From an uncultured Clostridia bacterium (lineage in GTDB: Bacteria; Bacillota; Clostridia; Oscillospirales; Ruminococcaceae), in assembly GCA_945910815.1 (NCBI GenBank), contig CAMDZD010000001.1:124001-188000 (forward strand): a stretch of 64,000 bases of DNA, written 5' to 3'. Both the position numbers and the translations under genes were made by a program. Of this stretch, positions 9,524 to 19,243 are shown piece by piece (the stretch's first letter is position 1; every line of letters begins with the position of its first letter). The notes beneath the pieces are model-generated. The model was not told the origin of the DNA and made no database searches. It worked only from the letters and a program-made list of their open reading frames with translations.

Positions 9524-10879
9524 TCATTTGCAGAGTGCATCAAGCATAGTTTTCACAATATTTTCAGAACGTGTAGCAGAATTTTCCTTATTCTCAAGAA
9601 GTACACAGAATGCAATCGGGTGGCGTTCGTTCTCAATAAATCCGACAAGAAGTGAATTTTCCTCCTCGCCGTCCTTAATCTGTGCCGTACCGCTTTTTAT
9701 TCCGAGGGTATATCCGCTTATTGATTCCGAGTAATTTTTGCCGTTTTCAAGCATAATGTTTTTGACTTCAACAGCCGATTCCGGAGTAAATACTTCCTCA
9801 CTGAATGAAGTATCTGCCCAGTCACCTATTTCACCGTCAACATTTGTAGTATATTTTATCAGATACGGCATAGTCATTTTGCCCGTTTCATTTACGATAC
9901 CGCTTTGCCACAGCATTAACTGCATAGGGCTTACAAGCGTTTTTCCCTGACCTATACAGCCCCACTGTGTATTGAAATCATAGGAATCCGTTAAAGTTGT
10001 TGAGGCACGTTCGCATTTGATACCATTTATATCAAAATACTTTTCCTCATCATCGTTTACAGCATATCCCATTTTTTCATAGCATTTTATAATTTCTTCA
10101 AGTGGCATATCGTCATCTTCAACAAGCTGTGCAAAAAACGGATTACAGCTGTTCTGAAAAGCCTGCTGTATATTCTGAGTTCCGTGACCGTAGCTGTTAT
10201 GACAGTCTATCTTATTACCGCCCTTATTCATATACACGCCCTCGCATGTATAGGATTTTGAAAAAAGCTTATCCTTTCCCATAATCTGAAATGCTGAAAG
10301 AAGTGTTGAAACTTTCTGAGTAGAGCCGGGGACTGTTCCGTACATTACTTTTGATATAAGTGTACCTGTTTCAAAGTCTGCAATTCCGGAATATCCCTTT
10401 GTAACATCAAGAGACGGCAGACTTGTGCATACAAGTATTTCACCTGTTTTGTAATCATATGCCACGGCACACCCCTCGCTGTCTCCGAATGAATCGTATA
10501 CAATGCGGTTTGCATAGTGGTCAAGTGAGGTATGAATTGAACTTTTTCCGCCTTTTGGTACAAGACCCATTGAAAAACTGTAATTATTAAGCTTTTCGAT
10601 ATTTTTTGCAACAAGAGTATTTGTCATCTGACCTTTTGCATCTCCTATAAGGTTTCCCACATCTATGAAATAATTATCTCCGTATTTATCGGGCGTTGCG
10701 TCGGAATCAAATAATACATCTCCGTTTCTGTCATAAACCAGTCCAAGCTCTGCATTGTCTGAATGTGATATATAAAAGCCCGCTTCACGCTGTATTTTTA
10801 AAACAAGCATAATCATTCCGGCTATAAATGCAAGTATAAGAACTGAAACAAGCCTGAGACTTCTTTTTATACTTTTCAT
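9524..10879 (-). CDS. Class B penicillin-binding protein (PbpA/FtsI-like transpeptidase)
   Basis: PGSTQKVST (SxxK), NSCNPFFAQL (SxN-type), LGIKSGTAQ (KSG). Confidence 0.85.
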   Translation of the reverse strand: MKSIKRSLRLVSVLILAFIAGMIMLVLKIQREAGFYISHSDNAELGLVYDRNGDVLFDSDATPDKYGDNYFIDVGNLIGDAKGQMTNTLVAKNIEKLNNYSFSMGLVPKGGKSSIHTSLDHYANRIVYDSFGDSEGCAVAYDYKTGEILVCTSLPSLDVTKGYSGIADFETGTLISKVMYGTVPGSTQKVSTLLSAFQIMGKDKLFSKSYTCEGVYMNKGGNKIDCHNSYGHGTQNIQQAFQNSCNPFFAQLVEDDDMPLEEIIKCYEKMGYAVNDDEEKYFDINGIKCERASTTLTDSYDFNTQWGCIGQGKTLVSPMQLMLWQSGIVNETGKMTMPYLIKYTTNVDGEIGDWADTSFSEEVFTPESAVEVKNIMLENGKNYSESISGYTLGIKSGTAQIKDGEEENSLLVGFIENERHPIAFCVLLENKENSATRSENIVKTMLDALCK

Positions 10880-12165
10880 CTGGCAGTTACCCTTTTCCTT
10901 TTCTTGTTATTTTTAACAACGGGATTTTTAAATACGGGAGACTGTCCCGCTATAAGCATACCCATCATAAATCCGCATGTAACCATAGAACTTCCGCCCT
11001 GCGATATAAACGGAACTGTAACTCCTGTAAACGGAATCATATTGCATGAACCGAATATATTAAGAGCCATCTGTACAACAAATGCAGAGCATACTCCCGT
11101 TGCAAGAGTTGCATGAAAATATGAACGGGGCGGATTTACAAGAGGACATGCAAGCATTATCAGTATTACTGCAACTACCATAAGTGCAAAGAAAAGCCCC
11201 CACTCCTCACATATTGAAGCAAAAACAAGGTCTGTTTCGTATGCAAATATATTGTGCAAATCGCCGTTGCCTGCACCTTTACCGAACCAGCCTCCGTTTG
11301 CAATAGCGATAAGTGCCTGACTTTGCTGGTATCCGTCACCGGTGCTGTCGCTCCATATATCTACGAAAAGACGTGCTTTTACATACGGCGGAGCAAGTAT
11401 TACAGCAATAATTGCAAGTACGCCAATTAAAATAATACCTGTTACAATAAGCTTTTTGGAGAGCTTTGCTTTAGGATAGCATAATCTTGCACATAATCCA
11501 CATAGATATATTGCGACAAAAGTTGGCAAGCTTCCCAAATCCCTGCACCACCACTGCAAACCGCATATAAGGATTATAAATGCAGTGCATATAAGATTTT
11601 CAGGAACTATGTTGAATTTCCAGATACTTACTTTATTCTGCTGTTCTGCTACATAAGTAGTGCATACAAGAATAAATGCAGGCTTAAGAAATTCCGACGG
11701 CTGAATTGTAAAGAATCCCAAATCAATCCACATACTTCTGCTTCCGGTGAGAGTCAGTATGCTCAGAATAATAATTCCCGTTGCAATATAGAAAGCCTTC
11801 TTTTTAGTCTGTATCCATTTATGGTCACGGCAAAGAATATATCCGAGACGGCATGCGACAAGCGAGGCTATGCATGTTACAAGATGCTTTACTGAAAGCT
11901 GAATCCCTCCGAATGACGACTGAAATATAAGGCTTATATTAAGAATAAATATAAGCATAAAATCTATTGTATAGGTTGTCTGTTTGAAAAAAAGCATTGC
12001 AATGAAATATACAAAGTCAAGTCCTATGACTGCCATTGAAAGTACAATCAATTTACTGGGGGAATCATAATTTCCATTGTAAAACATACTGTAAAGCATT
12101 GCAATATGTGCAGTCAGGACAAAAAAAGCTGAAATAACATATTTTGTCTTACCTGTTTTTTCCAT
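10876..12165 (-). CDS. FtsW/RodA/SpoVE-family SEDS protein
   Basis: Polytopic; FFTIQPSEFLKPAFIL, GVTVPFISQGGSSMVT; 4-nt ATGA-type overlap with the PBP gene. Confidence 0.9.
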   Translation of the reverse strand: MEKTGKTKYVISAFFVLTAHIAMLYSMFYNGNYDSPSKLIVLSMAVIGLDFVYFIAMLFFKQTTYTIDFMLIFILNISLIFQSSFGGIQLSVKHLVTCIASLVACRLGYILCRDHKWIQTKKKAFYIATGIIILSILTLTGSRSMWIDLGFFTIQPSEFLKPAFILVCTTYVAEQQNKVSIWKFNIVPENLICTAFIILICGLQWWCRDLGSLPTFVAIYLCGLCARLCYPKAKLSKKLIVTGIILIGVLAIIAVILAPPYVKARLFVDIWSDSTGDGYQQSQALIAIANGGWFGKGAGNGDLHNIFAYETDLVFASICEEWGLFFALMVVAVILIMLACPLVNPPRSYFHATLATGVCSAFVVQMALNIFGSCNMIPFTGVTVPFISQGGSSMVTCGFMMGMLIAGQSPVFKNPVVKNNKKRKRVTAR

Positions 12166-12574
12166 TATTTTTCCTCCTTTTTCTCAGCTGAAGTTTATAA
12201 GTGCCAATCTGAATTATGTCATATTCCTTTAATTTTGTTTTCATAATCCTCTGACCGTTTACAATTACGGGAGCTTTCGGGTTAAGTGCATGAATTGTCC
12301 ATACTCCTCCGCATACAGTCATAATAGCATGATAGCGTGATACTGACAAATCCGGAAGTCTTATATCAACCGAACCATGACGGCCTATAAGAACTTCATC
12401 ACATTCAAGCGGATAAGTAATTCCCGGTTCAACAAGTTCCATATCACCGCCTATTTTCTCCCAGCGTTTTTTGCCGTCATGCTTTTCCATATAGGCACAG
12501 GCAATAAGGACAATTGCACTGATATCGAGAATTATTGCAGTGACAATACATAATACAAGATTTTCTGTTCCCAT
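12149..12574 (-). CDS. Membrane-anchored FHA-domain protein
   Basis: N-terminal TM; VLIGRHGSVDIRLPDLSVSRYHAIMTV...NGQRI. Confidence 0.88.
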   Translation of the reverse strand: MGTENLVLCIVTAIILDISAIVLIACAYMEKHDGKKRWEKIGGDMELVEPGITYPLECDEVLIGRHGSVDIRLPDLSVSRYHAIMTVCGGVWTIHALNPKAPVIVNGQRIMKTKLKEYDIIQIGTYKLQLRKRRKNNGKNR

Positions 12575-12695
12575 AAATATGCCTCCTGTTTTTATTTTTA
12601 TATATTATAGCACAGAAACAGTTTAATTGCAAACATTTCCGAAAACTGAATAAAACAAAAATTTCCGTTAAAAATATAATCGGAGGTGTTTAAGC

Positions 12696-13496
12696 GTGAA
12701 AAACAGTAAATCTGAAAAAAATAAAAATGTCAGGGGATTTTATATTGCTCTTGGCATAAGTGCATTGATGATAGGTTCAGCATGCTATTTTTCCTATAAG
12801 GAGGGTGACAGCAAAGCTCCTGAGCTTTCATCAGAATCATCAGGCTATGCTGTCGACAGAAAGGAAACAGATATTCCCAAATCATCAACGGCGACAAAAA
12901 CAACAACTACACACAAAGAAAATTCGTATATTATAATTACGACTGAAAATCCGCCCGAAAGTTCTCTGCCGGAAGAAACGGAAATTATTACTTCTATGCC
13001 TGAGGAGGCAAATGTTGTATATGAAATTCCGGCAGAAGAAACAGTTGCGGAGGCTGAACCCGAAAAGGAAGATGCTCCGCCCGTTATGAATCAGCCGTTA
13101 AAGAGTCCTCTTACCGTAATTAATGAATTCAGCGGTCAGGAGCTTGTAAAAAATGAAACAACAGGTTCATGGCAGACTCACAACGGAACGGATTACAAGG
13201 CGGAAATCGGTGACGATGTATATTCAGTAACCGACGGAACTATCACTGCTGTAAACAATGACCCTCTCTGGGGTACAGTTGTTATAATACAGGCTGAAAA
13301 CGGTGATATATATCGCTACTGCAATTTGTCAAAGGAACTTAATGTTCAGAAAGGGACAGGCATATCAGCGGGGGATTTAATAGGTGTTGTCGGAGATACT
13401 GCCGATATTGAAAGTGCCATTGAACCGCATCTGCATATAGAAGTAATGAGAGGCGGAAAATATCAGAATCCTGCTGATTTCATAAAAGAACAGTAA
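12696..13496 (+). CDS. M23 (LytM/SpoIIQ-like) peptidase, membrane-anchored
   Basis: GTG start with CGGAGG; single TM; HNGTDYKAE and EPHLHIEV metal-ligand motifs retained. Confidence 0.82.
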   Translation: MKNSKSEKNKNVRGFYIALGISALMIGSACYFSYKEGDSKAPELSSESSGYAVDRKETDIPKSSTATKTTTTHKENSYIIITTENPPESSLPEETEIITSMPEEANVVYEIPAEETVAEAEPEKEDAPPVMNQPLKSPLTVINEFSGQELVKNETTGSWQTHNGTDYKAEIGDDVYSVTDGTITAVNNDPLWGTVVIIQAENGDIYRYCNLSKELNVQKGTGISAGDLIGVVGDTADIESAIEPHLHIEVMRGGKYQNPADFIKEQ

Positions 13497-13501
13497 AAAA
13501 C

Positions 13502-13560
13502 GGGACAGCCTCAGCTGTCCCTTAAATCAAAAAAAGCGACCGAAATTAATTTCAGTCGCT
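13502..13560. terminator. Two back-to-back terminator hairpins between convergent genes
   Basis: GGGACAGC CTCA GCTGTCCC, and AGCGACCGAAATTAATTTCAGTCGCT with T-runs. Confidence 0.75.
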
Positions 13561-13581
13561 GTATTTTTTTGGCATTAAAGA

Positions 13582-14049
13582 TTATTCATCAACATCGTTT
13601 TCAAAGTCCTCAATAGTAAGGTCATCGTCATCAAATTCAAGCTCTGTACCGCAGTTAGGGCAGTCAAGAGAACCTTCTTCAAGAACACTTTCATCAAATT
13701 CGATAATCTCACCGCAGTTAGGACATTCTATTTCATATGATTCATCATCATCGTCACAGCAACAGTCACAATCGCAGTCATCATCATCGCAGTCGCAGTC
13801 GTCATCACAGCAACATTCATCATCATCGATATTGTAAACTTCTCTTTCGAGGTCGCCGAGGTCTTCATCAAGGTTATCACAAAGCTCTGTAAGCTCATCA
13901 ACCTGTGACTGAAGGTCATCAACATAAACGACTACTTCCTTCATTAATTCGGACATCTGCATAAGAACCTTGCCTTCTTTAGTAGAAGTATCAATGTCTA
14001 AACCCTCAATAAGACCCTGTAAATATGCCATTTTTTCAGTCAGCTTCAT
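13582..14049 (-). CDS. CD1247-like N-terminal domain protein with Cys/Asp tract and zinc-ribbon
   Basis: MKLTEKMAYLQGLIEGLDIDTSTKEGKVL; DDDECCCDDDCDCDDDDCDCDCCCDDDDE; CPNCG...CPNCG. Confidence 0.75.
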   Translation of the reverse strand: MKLTEKMAYLQGLIEGLDIDTSTKEGKVLMQMSELMKEVVVYVDDLQSQVDELTELCDNLDEDLGDLEREVYNIDDDECCCDDDCDCDDDDCDCDCCCDDDDESYEIECPNCGEIIEFDESVLEEGSLDCPNCGTELEFDDDDLTIEDFENDVDE

Positions 14050-14082
14050 AATAAGCCCTGCCTTTCAGAATAAAATTTTAAA

Positions 14083-14640
14083 TTAAGCTCTTTCCATATA
14101 CTCGCCGGTTCTGGTGTCAATCTTAATCTTGTCGCCCTGTTCGATAAAGAGCGGAACTTTGATTCCTGCACCGGTTTCAACAGTAGCGGGTTTTGTAGCG
14201 TTTGTAGCAGTATCGCCCTTGAATCCGGGGTCAGTTTCAGTAACTTCAAGCTCTACAAAGAAAGGAGGTTCAACACCGAAAACCTTGCCCTTGTATGAAA
14301 GAACAGTACATTCCATTTCTTCCTTTACGAATTTGAAGTTGTCGCCGAGGATAGAAGCATTAATCGGAACCTGTTCATATGTTTCCAAATCCATGAAATA
14401 ATAGAGTTCGCCGTCATTGTAGCTGTACTGCATAGTTTTTCTTTCAACGAAAGCAGTAGGGAATTTAGCTGTCGGGTTGAAAGAACGTTCAACAACAGCA
14501 CCGGTAATAACATTTTTAAATTTGGTTCTTACGAAAGCAGCGCCCTTGCCCGGTTTAACGTGCTGAAATTCAACGACCTGTACAACCTGACCGTCCATTT
14601 CAAAGGTAACGCCGTTTCTGAAATCGCCTGCTGAAATCAT
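14083..14640 (-). CDS. efp: Elongation factor P
   Basis: [43 protein letters not shown]. Confidence 0.97.
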   Translation of the reverse strand: MISAGDFRNGVTFEMDGQVVQVVEFQHVKPGKGAAFVRTKFKNVITGAVVERSFNPTAKFPTAFVERKTMQYSYNDGELYYFMDLETYEQVPINASILGDNFKFVKEEMECTVLSYKGKVFGVEPPFFVELEVTETDPGFKGDTATNATKPATVETGAGIKVPLFIEQGDKIKIDTRTGEYMERA

Positions 14641-14710
14641 TATAAATACCTCCGTAAATAAAACAATAATTATATATCTATTCTACAACATTTTTTTATA
14701 TTTTGCAATA

Positions 14711-15781
14711 CTATTTTGAAATTATTATATTTTTTGCACATTTTGTCAGATTTTCACATGAATTTTCGTTCAAAATGACAAAATCCTCTATACGCACACC
14801 GAACTTCCCCTCGATATATATACCGGGTTCGATTGTCATAATATTTCCTGCCCTGAGGACAGTATTTGAATTAGGCGAAGAAACGGGAAATTCATGTATT
14901 TCAAGACCGACACTGTGACCGAGTGCGTGACCGAAACATTCTCCGTATCCTGCATCAGAGATTATTTTTCTTGCAACTGAATCAAGCTGACTTCCTGTTA
15001 TTTCTGCCTTTGCATAATCGAGTGCGGAAAGCTGTGCTTTAAGGACAATATCATAGACCTTACGCATTTCCGGAGAGGGTTCTCCGACGCATACAGTTCT
15101 TGTCATATCGCTGTGATAGCCGTTATATACTGCACCGAAATCCATAAGTACAAATTCGCCGTTCTGTATTTTCTTACCGGAGGGAACGCCATGAGGCATA
15201 GAAGTATTTTTCCCCGAAAGTACGATAGTATCAAAGGAAATATCTTCCGCACCTTCTTCAAACATAATTCTGTTGAGTTCAAGTGCAACCTGTCTTTCAG
15301 TAACATCAGGTCTGATAAATCCGATAATTTTTTCAAAAGCCTTTTCAGCGATTTCCTGAGCCTTTCTGATACATTCAAGCTCGCTGTCGTCTTTAACAGC
15401 TCTTAAGTGTTCAATTTCATTGCTTAGCATATCAGTATCAATTATACTGACTTTTGAAAGCTTTGATTTCCATACAGCAAGCTCACTTACAGTCATGGTT
15501 TTTGATTCTATGGCAATATTTAAAGCATTATGCTTTTTCAAAAGCTCCGATATTTGTGAAACAAGATTTTTCTGTTCGATTACTTCGAGATTTTTAACGG
15601 TTTTTCTTGCTTTTTCGATATATCTGAAATCAATTACAAGATATGCTTTTTCTCTGAAAGCTATAACAGTTCCTGCGGAGGATTTCATACCCGAAAAATA
15701 ACGTCTGTTTATATCAGAAGTTATAAGAACGCTGTCAACATCTTCCGGAAGATTTTCAAAAAGCCTTTCAAGTCTTGTCAT
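14711..15781 (-). CDS. Xaa-Pro peptidase (M24)
   Basis: LMDFGAVYNGYHSDMTRT, FGHALGHSVGLEIHE, MTIEPGIYIEGKFGVRIED. Confidence 0.93.
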   Translation of the reverse strand: MTRLERLFENLPEDVDSVLITSDINRRYFSGMKSSAGTVIAFREKAYLVIDFRYIEKARKTVKNLEVIEQKNLVSQISELLKKHNALNIAIESKTMTVSELAVWKSKLSKVSIIDTDMLSNEIEHLRAVKDDSELECIRKAQEIAEKAFEKIIGFIRPDVTERQVALELNRIMFEEGAEDISFDTIVLSGKNTSMPHGVPSGKKIQNGEFVLMDFGAVYNGYHSDMTRTVCVGEPSPEMRKVYDIVLKAQLSALDYAKAEITGSQLDSVARKIISDAGYGECFGHALGHSVGLEIHEFPVSSPNSNTVLRAGNIMTIEPGIYIEGKFGVRIEDFVILNENSCENLTKCAKNIIISK

Positions 15782-15802
15782 TTTTTGTATCTCCCTGTAA
15801 TT

Positions 15803-16234
15803 TTACATATCTGAAAGTGCCATTACTGCAAGGTAATAGCTGTTAAGACCGAATCCGCTTATAGAACCCTTGCACACCGGTGCAATTACAGATTTTGAAC
15901 GAAATTCATCTCTTGCAAAAACGTTGCTTATATGAACCTCTATGCAGGGAATTTTTATTGCTGATATGGCATCACGGATAGCATAGCTGTAATGCGTATA
16001 AGCTCCGGCATTTATGATAACTCCGTCAAAATGAAGTCTTGCGGAATGGAGCTTGTCTATAATAGCACCCTCGTGATTTGACTGGAATATTTCACATTCG
16101 AGTCCCTGTTCCTTAGCACGTTCGATAATATTTCTGTTAAGAGTTTCAATATTTGTATTGCCGTAAACTCCGGGTTCTCTTTCTCCGAGGAGATTAAGAT
16201 TAGGACCATGTATAACGAGTATTTTTTTAATCAT
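15803..16234 (-). CDS. aroQ: Type II 3-dehydroquinate dehydratase
   Basis: ILVIHGPNLNLLGEREPGVYG, FQSNHEGAIID, EVHISNVFARDEFR. Confidence 0.96.
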   Translation of the reverse strand: MIKKILVIHGPNLNLLGEREPGVYGNTNIETLNRNIIERAKEQGLECEIFQSNHEGAIIDKLHSARLHFDGVIINAGAYTHYSYAIRDAISAIKIPCIEVHISNVFARDEFRSKSVIAPVCKGSISGFGLNSYYLAVMALSDM

Positions 16235-16236
16235 TT

Positions 16237-16743
16237 TTAAAGTTTCCTTTCAGTTTTTCTGTACAGCTTTTTTGGAATAAACGGAATTTCCATTTTTCTT
16301 TTGAATTTGAAAAAGGCAGTTTTTTCATGCTCTATCGGTGAAACGTAAAGGCTTTTGATTCCGGAAAAATTCGCACCTAAAATATCAGTATAAATCTGGT
16401 CACCTACTGCACCTATTTCATCGAAAGGGAGATTCATTTTTTCAGATGCCTGCTTAAATCCTTTTGAAAGAGGCTTTTTTCCCTCGCATACGAAATCAAC
16501 GCCAAGCAAATCAGCAAAAGGCTTTACTCTCGGAGGGTGATTGTTTGAAACTATAATTAATTTTATGCCGTTTTGTTTCATATTTTCAATCCATTCTCTT
16601 ACACCCTCGGCAGGTATGGGATTATCGTGAGTGGTGAGAGTATTGTCGACATCAAGAATAAGACCTTTTATGCCGTTTTTTTTCAGAAATGATATTTCTA
16701 TATCGGTTATGCGGTAGAAAGCGAAATCGGGTTTAAAGAGCAT
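16237..16743 (-). CDS. YqeG-family HAD phosphatase
   Basis: GLILDVDNTLTTHDN, GAVGDQIYTDILGAN; GGAGG favours ATG 16743 over the ORF-track start. Confidence 0.9.
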   Translation of the reverse strand: MLFKPDFAFYRITDIEISFLKKNGIKGLILDVDNTLTTHDNPIPAEGVREWIENMKQNGIKLIIVSNNHPPRVKPFADLLGVDFVCEGKKPLSKGFKQASEKMNLPFDEIGAVGDQIYTDILGANFSGIKSLYVSPIEHEKTAFFKFKRKMEIPFIPKKLYRKTERKL

Positions 16744-16770
16744 ATAATAAACCTCCGTTTTATCCAAAAT

Positions 16771-16792
16771 GAAAAAGCGAGCCGAAGCCCGC
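16771..16792 (-). terminator. Terminator after rpsU
   Basis: GCGGGC TTCG GCTCGC then TTTTTC on the minus strand. Confidence 0.7.
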
Positions 16793-16806
16793 CCCTCATG
16801 TTAATT

Positions 16807-16980
16807 TTAATACTTACGCTTACGAGCTGCCTCAGACTTCTTCTTGCGTTTTACTGAAGGCTTTTCATAATGTTCTCTCTTGCGAACTTCAGCTATAACG
16901 CCGTCCTTAGCACATGACCTCTTAAATCTTTTAAGAGCTGTTTCCAAAGATTCGTTTTTGCCTACACGAACTTCTGCCAC
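16807..16980 (-). CDS. rpsU: 30S ribosomal protein S21
   Basis: [50 protein letters not shown] start after GGGAGGG. Confidence 0.95.
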   Translation of the reverse strand: MAEVRVGKNESLETALKRFKRSCAKDGVIAEVRKREHYEKPSVKRKKKSEAARKRKY

Positions 16981-17143
16981 TTTTATTCCCTCCCTTATCA
17001 TAGAGGTTAAATCCGCAGAGTATTTTTGAATACAGAGCAGATAAATGTCTATACTAAAATTCCTGAATTGGAATCAAAGACAGCATAAAGCCTCTTTTTA
17101 TCAGAACAGCAGAAAAATATTCATTCCAAAAGAATATAAATTT

Positions 17144-17172
17144 ATTATATCATATTATTTCTGATATGTCAA
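17144..17172 (-). promoter_or_regulatory. Putative sigmaA promoter (TTGACA-17-TATAAT) for rpsU
   Basis: Full consensus hexamers with 17-nt spacer. Confidence 0.75.
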
Positions 17173-17246
17173 GGACATTTTTGAAAGAAATAGTTTTTTG
17201 TTAAATTGACACAAAATTAACAGGATTATTTAGTACATTATTCTGA

Positions 17247-17597
17247 TTATTTCTTTCCTATTTCTGACCATTTGTTTGAAAAGTGCTGTTTTACATCGGA
17301 AACCGCAACAAGAAGAACACAACAGCCAATATCTATAACAGCTTCAATAAGATAAATCCAGTTTGAACCGATATTTGTAATGTTGTTTTTAAGGTTAAGA
17401 ATAACCACAAGAGCAGTAATTCCGGCAACAACATAATTTATATACTGCAATCCTGTATAGAGTGCAACGGCTTCAATTGCAGAGTATATTATATTTCCGA
17501 AAGAGCCTCCGAGAATCATGTTAAGCACGGATTTTATTATAAAATAAACTCCTATGAAAAGAGAAATATTTCTTCCGTTCTGATTGTTGGTATTCAT
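17247..17597 (-). CDS. Small polytopic membrane protein, unknown function
   Basis: Several hydrophobic segments; immediately downstream of rsfS. Confidence 0.6.
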   Translation of the reverse strand: MNTNNQNGRNISLFIGVYFIIKSVLNMILGGSFGNIIYSAIEAVALYTGLQYINYVVAGITALVVILNLKNNITNIGSNWIYLIEAVIDIGCCVLLVAVSDVKQHFSNKWSEIGKK

Positions 17598-17603
17598 AAA
17601 AAA

Positions 17604-17963
17604 TCACTCCTGAATGAGATAATCGCTTATATCGAGCTGTTCACCGTCAGCCCAGAGTCTTTCAAGCTGATAGAAACTTCTTGTTTCCTTATAGAATATG
17701 TGAACGATAATATCGGCATAATCAAGAATTATCCATGTATTGCCGGAATCCGATTCACGTCTCTGCGGTTCTATACCGAGCTGTGAGAGCTGATATTCTA
17801 CTTCATCAGCAAGAGTTTTTGTATGTGTACTGCTGTTGCCGTTTGCAATTACGAAGTAATCAGCAAGTATAGTGAGGTCTTTAACGCCTATTACTTTTAT
17901 ATCTTCAGCCTTTTTCATATCAAGGCTTTTAACAATCTTTATAAGTTTTTCTTTCTGATTCAT
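17604..17963 (-). CDS. rsfS: Ribosome silencing factor
   Basis: LADYFVIANGNSSTHTKTLADEVE...WIILDYADIIVHIFYKETRSFYQLERLW. Confidence 0.95.
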   Translation of the reverse strand: MNQKEKLIKIVKSLDMKKAEDIKVIGVKDLTILADYFVIANGNSSTHTKTLADEVEYQLSQLGIEPQRRESDSGNTWIILDYADIIVHIFYKETRSFYQLERLWADGEQLDISDYLIQE

Positions 17964-17989
17964 ATTAAAATTTCCTTTCGGGTATAAAT

Positions 17990-19231
17990 TCAGTTATAAT
18001 CATCAAGCATCTGTGTTTTTTCGTCACCGTTCTGAATATCCTCAAGATTATCGGAAGCGTTGTCATTTGATACATTAAGATAATCTGTTACAAGTTCAGT
18101 CAAAGCACTGTTATAAAGTCCCATATCGAGCTGATAAGGTCTGAAATTTTCATTTATAAGGTCGAGTGCAGCCTGCTTATGCACTGACCATACAGACTGC
18201 GGAGGATTATTCGGTGACGGAACATAATCAGGCGGATAATAGTCTGCACCCTCTCCGGGGAGAAGATAAACATTTACATTTTCCATATCTATTGTTGAGG
18301 CGAGGTCAGCAACCTTGCTTATATCCTCAATACTCATATCAGTAAGGATATATTTATTATCATATATTTCCTTAAGATAGCTGTAAAATTTAGTTCTTCC
18401 CTCATCTTCAATAATATTCATCATCTTAGTCATAGCCGCCGCAAGGAATTTTCTCTGATTTTTAACACGTCCTATATCTCCCTCATCACTGAAAGTACGG
18501 CGGTATCTGACGAACCATTCTGCCTGTTCGCCGGTAAGAACGCTGTATCCTGCCGGAATTATCTTGTCTGCCTCATACATCATCTGCTGGTCAAGCGTAA
18601 TCGGAATACCTCCTATAAGGTCAACCATATTGACAATATCATAGCAGTTTGTAGTAACATAGGCATCAATCGGGATTCCGAAATTATCCTGTACTGCATT
18701 TACAACGCTCTGAATAGGACTTCCTCCCGAACCGTTATGGCTGTAAACACTGTTGAATTTTCCTGTACTTACATTTGCATATGTGCCGTCTGCACCCATA
18801 AAAGTATCTCTTGGAATCTGGAGAATATTCAGTTTAGCCTTTGCAATATCGAACTGAAAAATCCAGTTTACATCGTGATTGAGACCGTCTTCGTCAAATC
18901 CGAGGCAAAGGACAGTATACTGTCCCTCAATAATCTGAGGGAGGTCAAGACCGTCCGAAAAATCGGGGGTGACAATATCAGTGTTTATGTCGGAAACTGA
19001 TACTGATGAAAGCTCGCCCTCAATATCAACAAGGGGCTTCCATTTTTTGAAGAAATTAACTATTGATATGTTTTCAGTTTCCTTTGTTTTTGTATTTGTA
19101 TATGCTACTATCGGCATATTAAGTATAAGCAGGATTATAGAAAGCATGCTGACAGTAACGGACAATGCTTTTACCGTGGCATTAGTTACCTGCGAAGTAT
19201 TTCCGGACTTTTTCTTTTTTTTCTTCTTCAT
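17990..19231 (-). CDS. LytR-CpsA-Psr family cell-wall polymer ligase
   Basis: N-terminal TM; LQIPRDTFMGADG, DLIGGIPITLDQQM, LTGEQAEWFVRYRRTFSDEGDIGRVKNQRKFL. Confidence 0.92.
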   Translation of the reverse strand: MKKKKKKKSGNTSQVTNATVKALSVTVSMLSIILLILNMPIVAYTNTKTKETENISIVNFFKKWKPLVDIEGELSSVSVSDINTDIVTPDFSDGLDLPQIIEGQYTVLCLGFDEDGLNHDVNWIFQFDIAKAKLNILQIPRDTFMGADGTYANVSTGKFNSVYSHNGSGGSPIQSVVNAVQDNFGIPIDAYVTTNCYDIVNMVDLIGGIPITLDQQMMYEADKIIPAGYSVLTGEQAEWFVRYRRTFSDEGDIGRVKNQRKFLAAAMTKMMNIIEDEGRTKFYSYLKEIYDNKYILTDMSIEDISKVADLASTIDMENVNVYLLPGEGADYYPPDYVPSPNNPPQSVWSVHKQAALDLINENFRPYQLDMGLYNSALTELVTDYLNVSNDNASDNLEDIQNGDEKTQMLDDYN

Positions 19232-19243
19232 TGAAATATCTCC

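Noticed and set aside
13728-13925. 65-aa Met/Thr-rich minus ORF within the CD1247-like gene
   Set aside because: Frame-shifted reading of the GAT/TGT-rich tract; the longer frame with zinc ribbon is far more convincing
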